Notes under the pieces: model-generated
The model's input: the letters and a program-made list of their open reading frames with translations, nothing else
Told to the model about the DNA's origin: nothing
Databases searched by the model: none
Part shown: positions 1 to 8,199 of the stretch, piece by piece
How positions within the stretch are numbered: position 1 is the stretch's first letter
Layout of the letters: each line of letters begins with the position of its first letter
Source: an uncultured Negativicutes bacterium
GTDB taxonomy: Bacteria > Bacillota > Negativicutes > Veillonellales > Megasphaeraceae
Reading direction: 5' to 3'
Assembly: GCA_900752195.1 (NCBI GenBank)
Contig: CAADUJ010000019.1
Coordinates: 1-64,000 of the forward strand
DNA: 64,000 nucleotides
Position numbers and translations under genes: made by a program

Positions 1-1
1 G

Positions 2-292
2 GGATATCCGGAAGTAGCAGAAGCGTACAAACGCATTGCTTTCGAAGAAGCAGAACATGCTGCTAAATTTGCTGAACTCCTCGGCGAAGTCGTAACACCG
101 GACACAAAGACCAACCTTGAACTCCGCGCTGCTGCTGAACAGGGTGCTTGCTCTGGCAAAAAAGAATTGGCAACCCTTGCTAAACAGCTCAACCTCGATG
201 CTATCCATGACACGGTCCATGAAATGGCAAAAGATGAAGCTCGCCATGGCCGCGTATTCGATGGCTTGCTCGCTCGTTACTTTACAAAATAA
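2..292 (+). CDS. Reverse rubrerythrin / NADH peroxidase (C-terminal part)
   Basis: The gene enters from the left edge, so only the last 96 residues are present. They form the second half of a ferritin-like four-helix bundle: the diiron motif EEAEHA is near the start and a second carboxylate/histidine pair, DEARH, lies near the end. The protein stops right after the bundle (RYFTK) with no trailing rubredoxin domain. This fits the clostridial reverse-rubrerythrin layout, where rubredoxin is N-terminal; that part is outside the window. Such proteins reduce hydrogen peroxide with electrons from NAD(P)H through rubredoxin in the cytoplasm of anaerobes. Family confidence is high; the reverse domain order is inferred from the C-terminus alone. 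Confidence 0.85.
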   Translation, partial: GYPEVAEAYKRIAFEEAEHAAKFAELLGEVVTPDTKTNLELRAAAEQGACSGKKELATLAKQLNLDAIHDTVHEMAKDEARHGRVFDGLLARYFTK

Positions 293-358
293 ACTTGATA
301 CTAAATTCTCCATCCCTTTCCCAATCTAGTATCTCACCAATAAAACTCTCCTTCAACA

Positions 359-402
359 AAAAAGCTATGAGAAAAATGACACCATTTCTCTCATAGCTTT
401 TT
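359..402. terminator. Bidirectional intrinsic terminator
   Basis: A 14-bp perfect stem (AAAAAGCTATGAGA paired with TCTCATAGCTTTTT) has A-runs on one side and T-runs on the other, so it can stop both the rubrerythrin transcript and the opposing membrane-protein transcript. Its right arm contains the stop codon of the minus-strand gene. Confidence 0.85.
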
Positions 403-1071
403 CTTTTGCCGTTTGCGCCACCATAAGAAGCCGTAAATGACAACGACGATAATCAACAACACGAGAAGTCTGTCCCAGTGTTCATTGATCCGTAACAAAT
501 CATGGCCCAACCAGACTTCAACGACAACGGCCGGAATTTTACCGATGACGTTGGCAATAAAATGATCTCGGTAGGAAATATGACTCAATGCACTCAACGC
601 CGTAACGAGCACATTGGGCGAATAGGGAATTGCCCGGCCAATCATAATCGTACTGATACAGCTGTAGGAATCGAGCTTTTCCAACATGTTACTCCGTTGG
701 ATTACCTTTTTCGCCTGATTCCGTAATAGCGTCCGTGTGAGGCGAAAGCTGATTTCAATACCAACCACTTCGCCGATCCAGGAAATGATGATGCCCGGCA
801 CAAGCCCAAAGATAATACCGTTTACCGTCAAAAAAGGGATGGACGGAATTCCAATGGCATTGGCAAATGCAATCATGAAGATACTCACGATAATGGCCGA
901 ATAGCCAAAGGATGCAATGTAATCAGTTAAGCCATCTAAATCTCCCTCTATGGTAAGACGCCACATAGTCGAATAAAAATCTGGCAAAAACCACTGGATG
1001 GACCATAAAAACAAGACGACGGCAAGGATGCCGAAGACTCGTAAGGACCGTCCTAAAGTCTTATCTGTCAT
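391..1071 (-). CDS. TVP38/TMEM64 (DedA-related, SNARE-associated) membrane protein
   Basis: A 226-residue integral membrane protein with about five to six hydrophobic segments and a basic C-terminus (WWRKRQKKKL). The central half carries the family signatures: a re-entrant-like stretch rich in Gly and Pro (NGIIFGLVPGI) and the later IGRAIPYSPNVL block, which resembles the R-x-x-P-x-x-P motif of this superfamily. DedA/TVP38 proteins are linked to lipid scrambling and undecaprenyl-phosphate recycling, but the substrate of this member is unknown. It stands alone, between truA upstream and the convergent rubrerythrin gene, and its stop codon lies inside its terminator hairpin. Confidence 0.85.
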   Translation of the reverse strand: MTDKTLGRSLRVFGILAVVLFLWSIQWFLPDFYSTMWRLTIEGDLDGLTDYIASFGYSAIIVSIFMIAFANAIGIPSIPFLTVNGIIFGLVPGIIISWIGEVVGIEISFRLTRTLLRNQAKKVIQRSNMLEKLDSYSCISTIMIGRAIPYSPNVLVTALSALSHISYRDHFIANVIGKIPAVVVEVWLGHDLLRINEHWDRLLVLLIIVVVIYGFLWWRKRQKKKL

Positions 1072-1191
1072 ATGGAAACTATCCTTTTTTTGTTCTACAA
1101 ATACTCTGTTACCTTATATTACTTTACATCTCTCATCGTCTCATATAAGACGACGTTCTTTTTATTATATCATAAATCAATGGCTTCTCAT

Positions 1192-1230
1192 AGAGAAAAG
1201 GGCCATCCTTATAGAATGGCCTCTTTCTCT
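1192..1230 (-). terminator. Intrinsic terminator of the ecf-truA operon
   Basis: An imperfect 14-bp stem (GAGAAAAGGGCCAT with ATGGCCTCTTTCTC, two central mismatches) has a short loop containing the truA stop codon. The T-run on the minus strand is short (CCCTTTTCTC), so efficiency is uncertain. Confidence 0.6.
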
Positions 1231-2003
1231 TTTATTATCTTGATCGTATCTTGCAATTGTGACGCATCATAAAACACTTCTTCCAAACATAATCCCTGAG
1301 CCGGTGCCGTTGCGCCGAGCTGTTTGCGATCACGGCTTTCCAGGATTTGGCCCAACCGTTCCGGTGGGAACCGATGAAGCCCAATATCGACGAGACCTCC
1401 AGCTATATTGCGAACCATATGGTACAGAAAACCATCGCCGATGACATGGATAGAAAGGCGGTTCTGATGGGTTGTCAATGCTATGGCATACAAGGTCTTG
1501 ATGGGATTCATAGGCGTCGTATTCTGGCCTTCAAAGGCGGAAAAATCATGTGTCCCTTCGAGAATCCTGGCTCCCCTGGCCATGGCCTCCAGATTCAAAG
1601 GCTTGCGGATAAACCAGGCATAGCGCAACAAAAAAGGATCGTGAATCCAGTTATTATCAATCGAATAACAATAATGCTTTCCTACATTATCGTGGCGGAC
1701 ACTAAAATGGTCTGGCATCTCCTTGGCTTCCAGGACCGCTATTTCCCTGGGCAAATACCCCTTCATGGCATAAGGAATCTTTTCTATCGGTATCGTCCCT
1801 TCACCATAAAAATTAACGACTTGTCCTCTTGCGTGGACGCCGGCATCAGTCCTAGCGGCCCCATAAATAGTAATAGGAGACTGAAAGATTTGTGATAAGC
1901 CCTGTTCTAAAAGACGTTGTATGGATTCCGCATTGGTCTGACGCTGGAACCCGTGGAAATCGGTTCCGTCATAGGCAACGCGAAGACAAATATTCTTTTT
2001 CAT
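1209..2003 (-). CDS. truA: tRNA pseudouridine(38-40) synthase TruA
   Basis: TruA isomerises uridines 38, 39 and 40 in the anticodon stem-loop of many tRNAs. The predicted 264-residue protein begins MKKNICLRVAYDGT and carries the catalytic aspartate motif AARTDAGVHA and the later YHMVRNI block, both typical of the family, at the usual length. I chose the ATG at 2003: it overlaps the ecfT stop codon as ATGA, which implies translational coupling, whereas an upstream in-frame start would lie inside ecfT. Linkage of truA to ecfA1-ecfA2-ecfT is common in Firmicutes. Confidence 0.95.
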   Translation of the reverse strand: MKKNICLRVAYDGTDFHGFQRQTNAESIQRLLEQGLSQIFQSPITIYGAARTDAGVHARGQVVNFYGEGTIPIEKIPYAMKGYLPREIAVLEAKEMPDHFSVRHDNVGKHYCYSIDNNWIHDPFLLRYAWFIRKPLNLEAMARGARILEGTHDFSAFEGQNTTPMNPIKTLYAIALTTHQNRLSIHVIGDGFLYHMVRNIAGGLVDIGLHRFPPERLGQILESRDRKQLGATAPAQGLCLEEVFYDASQLQDTIKIIKEKEAIL

Positions 2004-2800
2004 ATGAACCACCGCAGGATACACATCATCACGAGTACTACAAGGACAAGTATCATGGCGACAGTGTCACGATAGGAATAAGCCAGTTCATTCATGCGCG
2101 TCCGACCTTCTCCACCGCGATAACACCGCGATTCCATAGCCGTGGCCAAATCATCGGCCCGCCGAAAGGCACTTACAAAGAGTGGCACTAAAAGGGGAAT
2201 CATATTCTTTCCCCTTTGGAGAAGATTGCCACTCGTAAAGTTAGCCCCACGGGCAGTCTGCGCTTTCATGATGCGGTCTGTTTCTTCCAGAAGCGTCGGA
2301 ATAAAGCGCAAAGCGATAGTCATCATCATGGCAAGTTCATGAGCGGGAACACCAATCCGCTTGAACGGATTGAGCAGATGCTCTATACCATCTGTCAAGA
2401 CAATTGGCGACGTCGTATACGTCAACAGTGACGAAAAGACGATGAGATATATGAGCCGCCCTGTCATAAGCGTCCCCTGACAAATGCCTTCCCAGGTAAT
2501 ATGGAAAATGCTCCATTGCCATATCACTTGCCCCGGTGTCGTAAAAACATGGATGGCCATGGTAAGAGCGATGATGACCCATAACGGTTTCAAGGACTTG
2601 ACAATAAGCCGCAGCGGCAGTCGGGCAATACCAAAACAAAGCAGGATAAACACCGTCAACACGGCATAGCTCATGAGCGACTGCGCAATAAAGATAGCCA
2701 CGATAACAAGCAGTGTTGCCACGATTTTACAACGCGGATCCAGAACATGAATAAATGATTGGCCTGGAAAATATTGGCCTAACGTAATATCCTTAAGCAT
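2000..2800 (-). CDS. ecfT: ECF transporter transmembrane subunit EcfT
   Basis: The membrane coupling subunit of a group II energy-coupling-factor transporter, linking the two ATPases to exchangeable vitamin-binding S components. The 266-residue sequence has five to six membrane spans and two Ala-Arg-Gly-type coupling motifs: QTARGANF near residue 183, and an ESRCYRGG variant near residue 221 in place of the more usual A-R-G. It overlaps ecfA2 by 8 bp and truA by 4 bp. No S component is encoded nearby, so substrates cannot be named; group II modules usually serve several S proteins encoded elsewhere. Confidence 0.93.
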   Translation of the reverse strand: MLKDITLGQYFPGQSFIHVLDPRCKIVATLLVIVAIFIAQSLMSYAVLTVFILLCFGIARLPLRLIVKSLKPLWVIIALTMAIHVFTTPGQVIWQWSIFHITWEGICQGTLMTGRLIYLIVFSSLLTYTTSPIVLTDGIEHLLNPFKRIGVPAHELAMMMTIALRFIPTLLEETDRIMKAQTARGANFTSGNLLQRGKNMIPLLVPLFVSAFRRADDLATAMESRCYRGGEGRTRMNELAYSYRDTVAMILVLVVLVMMCILRWFI

Positions 2801-3659
2801 GTTGTTTTCCTCCCAGACACGTATAAATCGCCTCTACACCTTCATCAACGCTGTGCACCCTGTCATTGACGTCAAGGCCACGCCCTTTTAAATATTGCAG
2901 TACTTCCGTAACAGGAGGAACGGAAACACCTGCGTCATGAAGAACATCCTGCTTCGTTGCAAATATATCGAGAGGGTTGCCATCGAGGACAATATCTCCA
3001 TGAGACAAGACGATAAGTCTATTGGCAAGACGAGAAATATCATCCATATTATGGGAAACGAGAATAACTGTCATGTTCCGTTCCGCATGCCATTGACGGA
3101 TTTCTTCAAATATCTCACGTCGTCCAACAGGATCCAGGCCTGCTGACGGTTCATCGAGGATAAGGTATTTAGGATGAATGGCGATGACGCCAGCAATGGC
3201 GACGCGGCGCATCTGGCCACCACTGAGATGAAAAGGCGAGCGGTTGGCATACGTATCATAATCAAGGCCTACGAATCCCATCGCTTCCCGTACCCTCTTT
3301 TGGACATCTTCTTCCGATAATCCAAAATTCCGCGGCCCAAAGGCAATATCCTTGGCTATCGTTTCTTCAAAGAGCTGGTATTCCGGATACTGAAAGACCA
3401 TGCCTACCTTGTGGCGCATAGCCATGGCTTCTTTCGTCTTCTTTCCCAAATCCATACCATCGACGGTAACAGCTCCCTCTGTAGGCTGAAGAAGCCCATT
3501 GAGAAGCTGGACAAGCGTCGATTTACCAGAACCGGTATGACCGATGATGCCGACGAAATCACCTTCCTTGATTTCCAGATCAATATGATGAAGCGCCGTC
3601 TTTTCAAAGGGGGATCCTACGCCATAAGTATGCGTAACATGTTCTAATTTTAGTGACAT
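2793..3659 (-). CDS. ecfA2: ECF transporter ATPase EcfA2
   Basis: A 288-residue ABC ATPase, the second of the pair powering vitamin uptake with EcfT. Visible motifs are Walker A GHTGSGKST, Q-loop VFQYPEYQLFEET, signature LSGGQMRR, Walker B YLILDEPSAGLD and the switch histidine in VSHNMDD. The YPEYQLFEET stretch is typical of EcfA2, which helps separate it from EcfA1. Its start overlaps the ecfA1 end by 10 bp and its end overlaps ecfT by 8 bp, so the three subunits are translationally coupled. Confidence 0.93.
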   Translation of the reverse strand: MSLKLEHVTHTYGVGSPFEKTALHHIDLEIKEGDFVGIIGHTGSGKSTLVQLLNGLLQPTEGAVTVDGMDLGKKTKEAMAMRHKVGMVFQYPEYQLFEETIAKDIAFGPRNFGLSEEDVQKRVREAMGFVGLDYDTYANRSPFHLSGGQMRRVAIAGVIAIHPKYLILDEPSAGLDPVGRREIFEEIRQWHAERNMTVILVSHNMDDISRLANRLIVLSHGDIVLDGNPLDIFATKQDVLHDAGVSVPPVTEVLQYLKGRGLDVNDRVHSVDEGVEAIYTCLGGKQHA

Positions 3660-4483
3660 AATGCGTCTCCTAATTCTTCTTTCGTAATGATATGGTCCGG
3701 TATGTCCATTCCGCGTTGGCGCAAGCGAAGGGCTATTTCTGCCGACACCGGTACATCGAGGCCCATGCGCTTTAGTTCATCGACATGAGAAAACACATCT
3801 CGCGGCGTACCATCCATTTTCATGGTACCCTTATCGATGACGATGACGCGGCCGGCCTGGACGGCTTCTTCCATGAAATGCGTAATGAGAACGATGGTAA
3901 TGCCTTCCGCATTGAGCTGTAGAAGCGTATCCATGACTTCTTTCCGTCCAATAGGATCGAGCATGGCCGTCGGTTCGTCAAGAACGATACAATTCGATTG
4001 CATGGCCAGAATGCCAGCAATGGCGATACGCTGCTTCTGGCCGCCACTCAACAGGTGGGGCCCATGCTTTGCATAAATCGTCATGTTAACCCGTTTAAGC
4101 GCATCGGCTACACGAATCCGTATTTCATCAGGCGGAACACCGAGATTTTCCGGGCCGAATGCCACATCCTCTTCTACGACAGCAGCCACGATTTGGTTAT
4201 CAGGATTCTGAAAGACCATGCCCACATGTTGGCGAATATCCCAGATGTTATTTGGATCATTCGTCGCCAGTCCACAAATTTCACAACTTCCCTCTGTCGG
4301 TATGAGCAAAGCGTTAAAATGCTTCGCCAATGTCGATTTACCTGAACCATTGGTGCCAATGATAGCCACGAATTCACCTGGCTCAATTGATAGCGTAATA
4401 TCTTTCAGAGCATATACGGTTTTGCCTTCCTCATTCGTATAGGCATGACATAAGTTATTGGTACGAATCATAGGTACACTCAT
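3650..4483 (-). CDS. ecfA1: ECF transporter ATPase EcfA1
   Basis: A 277-residue ABC ATPase and first gene of the ecfA1-ecfA2-ecfT-truA operon. Motifs are Walker A GTNGSGKST, Q-loop VFQNPDNQIVAAVVEEDVAFG (typical of EcfA1), signature LSGGQKQR, Walker B CIVLDEPTAMLD and ITHFMEEA. It forms a heterodimer with EcfA2 on the cytoplasmic face of EcfT. The purine-rich AAGGAG upstream lies 17 nt before the ATG, unusually far, and no better in-frame start is visible in between. A 94-bp gap without a clear terminator separates it from feoB upstream. Confidence 0.93.
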   Translation of the reverse strand: MSVPMIRTNNLCHAYTNEEGKTVYALKDITLSIEPGEFVAIIGTNGSGKSTLAKHFNALLIPTEGSCEICGLATNDPNNIWDIRQHVGMVFQNPDNQIVAAVVEEDVAFGPENLGVPPDEIRIRVADALKRVNMTIYAKHGPHLLSGGQKQRIAIAGILAMQSNCIVLDEPTAMLDPIGRKEVMDTLLQLNAEGITIVLITHFMEEAVQAGRVIVIDKGTMKMDGTPRDVFSHVDELKRMGLDVPVSAEIALRLRQRGMDIPDHIITKEELGDALCH

Positions 4484-4577
4484 GATGTGAACGTTTTGTC
4501 CTCCTTATGAGACACTATCCCGTATCAGGATAAAAATCATTTTAACACTGAACCTGACCGATTCCACACAAGACCCG

Positions 4578-6680
4578 TTACAGTCCTATATGGATTCCTC
4601 CCTGATAGACAATAAACGTGACAACCCAGGCAACGGCGATAGGAAACAGAATGGAAAATCCTGTCCATTTCCAGCTTTGTGATTCTGCATGAATCGTCGC
4701 AATCGTAGCCGCACAAGGTATGTATAAAAGGGAAAAGAGCATCATGCAGAAGGCATTCAATTGGGTGAACCCCATCTGACCCATGGTGGCCGCCAGAGTC
4801 CCCAGTTCTTCCGGTGATGTGACGTTAATTCCTTCAAAAAGGACGACAAAGCTCGATACGACGACTTCCTTTGCCGACACGCCGGCCAGAAGTGACAAGG
4901 TAACCTGCCAGTATCCCAGACCAATAGGTTCAAATACGGGCACTAATGCCTTTCCAATCATAGCGCCGTAGCTGTTTACCATTTCGCCGTAGCCTTGCGG
5001 TCCGAAATTCAGGATGAACCACATGATGACCGATGCGGCAAAAATAATAGTGCCAGCCCGTTTCAAATACCCCTGGACCTTTGTCCAGACCGACAGCAAT
5101 ACAGTCCGGCTGCTAGGTTGCTTATATTCTGGCAGTTCGATGAGAAGCGCATTATCATCGCCCAACGATTGAATACGGTTCATGACGAAAAGACAGATTA
5201 ATGCGACGACGATGCCAATAATGTACATGGAATAGGCGACTATCATAGAGTCATTTGGAAAAAACATGCTGGAAAAAAGGATATAAATAGGCAGTCTTGC
5301 GCTACATGACATAAATGGCGTAACAAGCATCGTCCGATAGCGGTCCATCTTATTTTCCAAAGACCGCGATGCCATAATAGCCGGTACCGTACAGCCAAAT
5401 CCTAAAATCATAGGAATGAACGCGCGTCCTGAAAGGCCCAGCCGATTCATAATATCATTCATGATGTAGGCTACCCGTGACATATAGCCGCTATCTTCCA
5501 GCAAAGCCAGAAATAAAAAGAGAATCGCGATGTTAGGAAGGAATGTCAAAATAGCACCGACTCCGGCAATAATCCCATCACAGATGAGCGAACGGAGCAT
5601 ATCATCTGCACCTGCCTCTGTCAAGGCCGTACCAGCGAGTTCTATTGCGCCATCGACGCCAGCCTGGAAATAATCTTTCAGCATATCGCCAATGAAGAAC
5701 GTAAAGAAAAAGACTAACGCCATAACGCCCAGGAAAATCGGTATGCCCAGCCATCGATTCGTCAAAACCCGGTCTACTGAATCCGTTAATGCTTCCTTTT
5801 GTGTCTGATTGACGACAACTTCGTGGATGATTTCCTCAATAAAAGCATATTTTTCGTTAATAATATCCGTTTCATAACTTCGATCGATGACGCTCTCCAA
5901 ATTCGGCAAGGGATACCGTTCGGTAATTTCCTTATCCTTTTCCAGTAACTTCAGGGCATGCCAGCGGTGATTGAACATGGTAGGATACTGGGCTTTCAAC
6001 AACGCCTTGACGGCATCGATTTTATCTTCCATTGCATCGCTGTAGACCATGGCAAAGTCTTGATGATGGTTATGCTGGTGTTTTGTATGGCTAGGATGAT
6101 TATGGATGAGTCGATCGGGATGGACATGATCCTTGTGATGGACTGCTGCGTGCAGAAGAACACTCAATCCCTTTCTCTTTAATGCCGACACAGGGACAAC
6201 AGGCACGCCTAACATTTCCGGAAGACGGTGCAAATCGATTTCCATCCCTCTTTTTTCCACGACATCCATCATGTTGAGTGCCACAACGACAGGGCGCCCT
6301 AATTCCAACAGTTGCAATGTTAAATACAGATTCCGTTCCAGTGATGATGCATCGACGACATCCACGATGACATCGACATCCTGACTTAGGATAAAATTAC
6401 GCGAAACCTGTTCTTCCATCGTATACGATGTGAGGCTGTATGTACCTGGCAAGTCGATAAGGTGGATGTGATATCCATGCGCTTCAATAGAGCCTTCAAC
6501 TTTTTCGACAGTGACGCCAGGCCAGTTCGCTACCTTTAAATTGGCCCCTGTATATGCATTAAATAGTGTTGTTTTCCCACAGTTAGGATTTCCTATGAAA
6601 GCTACGGTCAAGCCTTTTGACGGCTCAGTTACAGCTTTATCGAATCCTTCTGGGACATGTTCTATCCATTCTTTTTTCAA
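4578..6680 (-). CDS. feoB: Ferrous iron transporter FeoB with His-rich insertion
   Basis: A 700-residue GTPase-coupled inner-membrane ferrous iron permease. The N-terminal G domain shows G1 GNPNCGKTT (30-38), G3 DLPG (76-79), G4 NMMD (136-139) and G5 VSALK (164-168); the C-terminal half has the usual Gate and core membrane segments, including LGFGCTVPAIMASR. Directly after G5, residues 181-206 contain 11 histidines in 26 positions, a potential metal-binding linker that I do not recognise as standard for the family. The start codon overlaps the feoA stop as ATGA. The family assignment is secure; the role of the His-rich linker is inference. Confidence 0.95.
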   Translation of the reverse strand: MKKEWIEHVPEGFDKAVTEPSKGLTVAFIGNPNCGKTTLFNAYTGANLKVANWPGVTVEKVEGSIEAHGYHIHLIDLPGTYSLTSYTMEEQVSRNFILSQDVDVIVDVVDASSLERNLYLTLQLLELGRPVVVALNMMDVVEKRGMEIDLHRLPEMLGVPVVPVSALKRKGLSVLLHAAVHHKDHVHPDRLIHNHPSHTKHQHNHHQDFAMVYSDAMEDKIDAVKALLKAQYPTMFNHRWHALKLLEKDKEITERYPLPNLESVIDRSYETDIINEKYAFIEEIIHEVVVNQTQKEALTDSVDRVLTNRWLGIPIFLGVMALVFFFTFFIGDMLKDYFQAGVDGAIELAGTALTEAGADDMLRSLICDGIIAGVGAILTFLPNIAILFLFLALLEDSGYMSRVAYIMNDIMNRLGLSGRAFIPMILGFGCTVPAIMASRSLENKMDRYRTMLVTPFMSCSARLPIYILFSSMFFPNDSMIVAYSMYIIGIVVALICLFVMNRIQSLGDDNALLIELPEYKQPSSRTVLLSVWTKVQGYLKRAGTIIFAASVIMWFILNFGPQGYGEMVNSYGAMIGKALVPVFEPIGLGYWQVTLSLLAGVSAKEVVVSSFVVLFEGINVTSPEELGTLAATMGQMGFTQLNAFCMMLFSLLYIPCAATIATIHAESQSWKWTGFSILFPIAVAWVVTFIVYQGGIHIGL

Positions 6681-6913
6681 CAGTCTTGTCCTTCCTTACT
6701 TTGAACGTGTATTTCTGACGATATACCCTTGCCGATGGCCAGACGGGTACTGCGCATCTTGATGATAAGGGTACCTTTGTTTTTATTATTCAATACTGTA
6801 ACAGAGGTCCCACACGTCATCCCCAATGCCTGCAGCCGCTTTGCGGTCTTTTCTGGCAACGTCAATGACTGTACGATATACGTGTTACCTACAATTGCCT
6901 GATCTAATGTCAT
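6677..6913 (-). CDS. feoA: Ferrous iron transport protein FeoA
   Basis: A 78-residue SH3-like domain protein that partners FeoB at the cytoplasmic membrane. The pattern LPEKTAKRLQALGMTCGTSVTVL, followed by KGTLIIKMRSTRLAIGKGIS, is characteristic of FeoA. It lies 11 bp after the DUF805 gene and overlaps feoB by 4 bp, so the three are probably one transcript. No FeoC-like gene is present. Confidence 0.93.
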   Translation of the reverse strand: MTLDQAIVGNTYIVQSLTLPEKTAKRLQALGMTCGTSVTVLNNKNKGTLIIKMRSTRLAIGKGISSEIHVQSKEGQDC

Positions 6914-6924
6914 GTCCTGCTCTC

Positions 6925-7479
6925 CTATCTCGATCGTTCCGGTCCATAGGCATTATCGCCAGTAGTACCTTTTACCGTGAAAAAGTAGAGGAATGAAATG
7001 GCCGTAATCGACTGGACTGCCATCGTTATCGTACCTTCTATCCCCCAGATAGGCAAGACATAGCTACCAAGATAACACAAGTAGGGAATGACGAATAAAA
7101 GGCCTCTCTGATTCAGATCATGACAACGTCGCCATCCCAACGCCAACTGTGCCCAGATAGTCGGGACCGACAATAAAAGAAGCAACAATCCAAACATCCA
7201 GGCGAGTTCGCTTCTACCGATGATAATGGATTCCACAATTTTACTATATAAAATAAGCGTGAACATAAATTGAGCAACTAAGAGAAGCAATGTCCGGAAC
7301 ACATATGGACGTCGAGCGACACGGCCTGTAAAAGTAAAATACTTATCCCGTAATTCCTTACCATTGCGGAATCCCACTATGCTATCTTCTGATCCCATGC
7401 CATTAGGCATTTCAAACCCTTTGTGAAGACGCTGGGACTGATACGATCGTTTCTTTAATTTCATTTTCTTGCGTGCCAT
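6925..7479 (-). CDS. DUF805 membrane protein
   Basis: A 184-residue protein with a basic, Lys/Arg-rich N-terminus followed by four membrane segments. The YFTFTGRVARRPY block after residue 47, the LALGWRRCHDLNQRG motif in the middle and the C-terminal GTTGDNAYGP match the DUF805 (YhaH-like) signature, in which an R-x-x-D-x-x-x-x-G element follows the second segment. Function is unknown for the family. It is the first gene of the likely DUF805-feoA-feoB operon; whether it contributes to iron uptake is only a context inference. The start at 7479 is preceded by CTGGAGG. Confidence 0.85.
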   Translation of the reverse strand: MARKKMKLKKRSYQSQRLHKGFEMPNGMGSEDSIVGFRNGKELRDKYFTFTGRVARRPYVFRTLLLLVAQFMFTLILYSKIVESIIIGRSELAWMFGLLLLLLSVPTIWAQLALGWRRCHDLNQRGLLFVIPYLCYLGSYVLPIWGIEGTITMAVQSITAISFLYFFTVKGTTGDNAYGPERSR

Positions 7480-7622
7480 ATATACCTCCAGTTAAACCTA
7501 TATAGACATAGTACATTGTACAACCTTTGTTACGTATCAGCAACGGTTTATAGCATAAAAGTGACAATACTTTCTACTTTTCCTCATTCATGGTAAACTA
7601 GTAGTAAAAAAGGAGTCTGCTT

Positions 7623-8084
7623 ATGAAGAATACTGAAACCCTATCTTTACACGGAATCGAAGGACTGTTGACGTACAACTTTTTTTGTGAATCCCTGCTC
7701 ACAGCCCTTCATACTGTGGCCCATGTCATGGAAGACAACCATATGGACATTCCCGACGAACTAGAACCGGTAATCGAGTCCTTTGCAGAGTTAGGAGCGT
7801 CCATGAGCCAATGGTATGAACAGCAAGAACTTCCTGTCACCATTTTCAAGGAAAAATTCTTTCATCTTACCAAATGCACTTTTATACTGGACAAGGCCAT
7901 GGCGCCCCTTGTAAAGGACAATCAGAAACTATTCTATTATTATGCCATCTTTTCGCAGGGCATGACGCTTATAGCCGATGCCGTTTTTGAAAGGATGCAC
8001 TACGATTGCGAAGATCAGCAGCAATCAGCTCCTGAAATAGAAGCGCTCTATGAGCATTACCTCGATTTCATCGAGAAAAACTAA
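7623..8084 (+). CDS. Hypothetical protein, 153 residues
   Basis: I do not recognise this protein. It is acidic, soluble and predicted to be largely helical, with several aromatic residues (a YYYAIFSQGM segment, and SQWYEQQELP in the middle) and no signal peptide, membrane span or metal motif. AAAAAGGAGTCTGCTT precedes the ATG, a good ribosome-binding site at 9-nt spacing. It is monocistronic: divergent from DUF805-feoAB and convergent with uppP, ending in a structured terminator region. Its own terminator and ribosome-binding site support it as a real gene. A lineage-specific cytosolic protein is all that can be said. Confidence 0.7.
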   Translation: MKNTETLSLHGIEGLLTYNFFCESLLTALHTVAHVMEDNHMDIPDELEPVIESFAELGASMSQWYEQQELPVTIFKEKFFHLTKCTFILDKAMAPLVKDNQKLFYYYAIFSQGMTLIADAVFERMHYDCEDQQQSAPEIEALYEHYLDFIEKN

Positions 8085-8090
8085 GGCAAT

Positions 8091-8195
8091 CCTAAAAAAG
8101 AGACTATGCCCTATTCCTGTACAGATCTCCCAATTGTTAGATGTTGGATCTACCCATTCGGATTCAGTACATGGACAGGTATAGTCTCTTTTAGG
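8091..8195. terminator. Large structured inverted repeat / bidirectional terminator
   Basis: The outer arms pair over about 17 bp (CCTAAAAAAGAGACTAT with ATAGTCTCTTTTAGG, two extra A on the left), giving A-runs and T-runs on opposite strands between two convergent genes. Inside lie a second stem (CCTGT at 8116 with ACAGG at 8175) and an apical hairpin at 8123-8151 (AGATC-tc-CCAA with TTGGATCT). At 105 nt it is much larger than an ordinary terminator. Confidence 0.65.
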
Positions 8196-8199
8196 TGTC

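Noticed and set aside
2000..4483. A vitamin-specific S component beside the ECF module
   Set aside because: All frames around the ecf genes are accounted for by truA, feoB and their neighbours; no small six-span protein is present.
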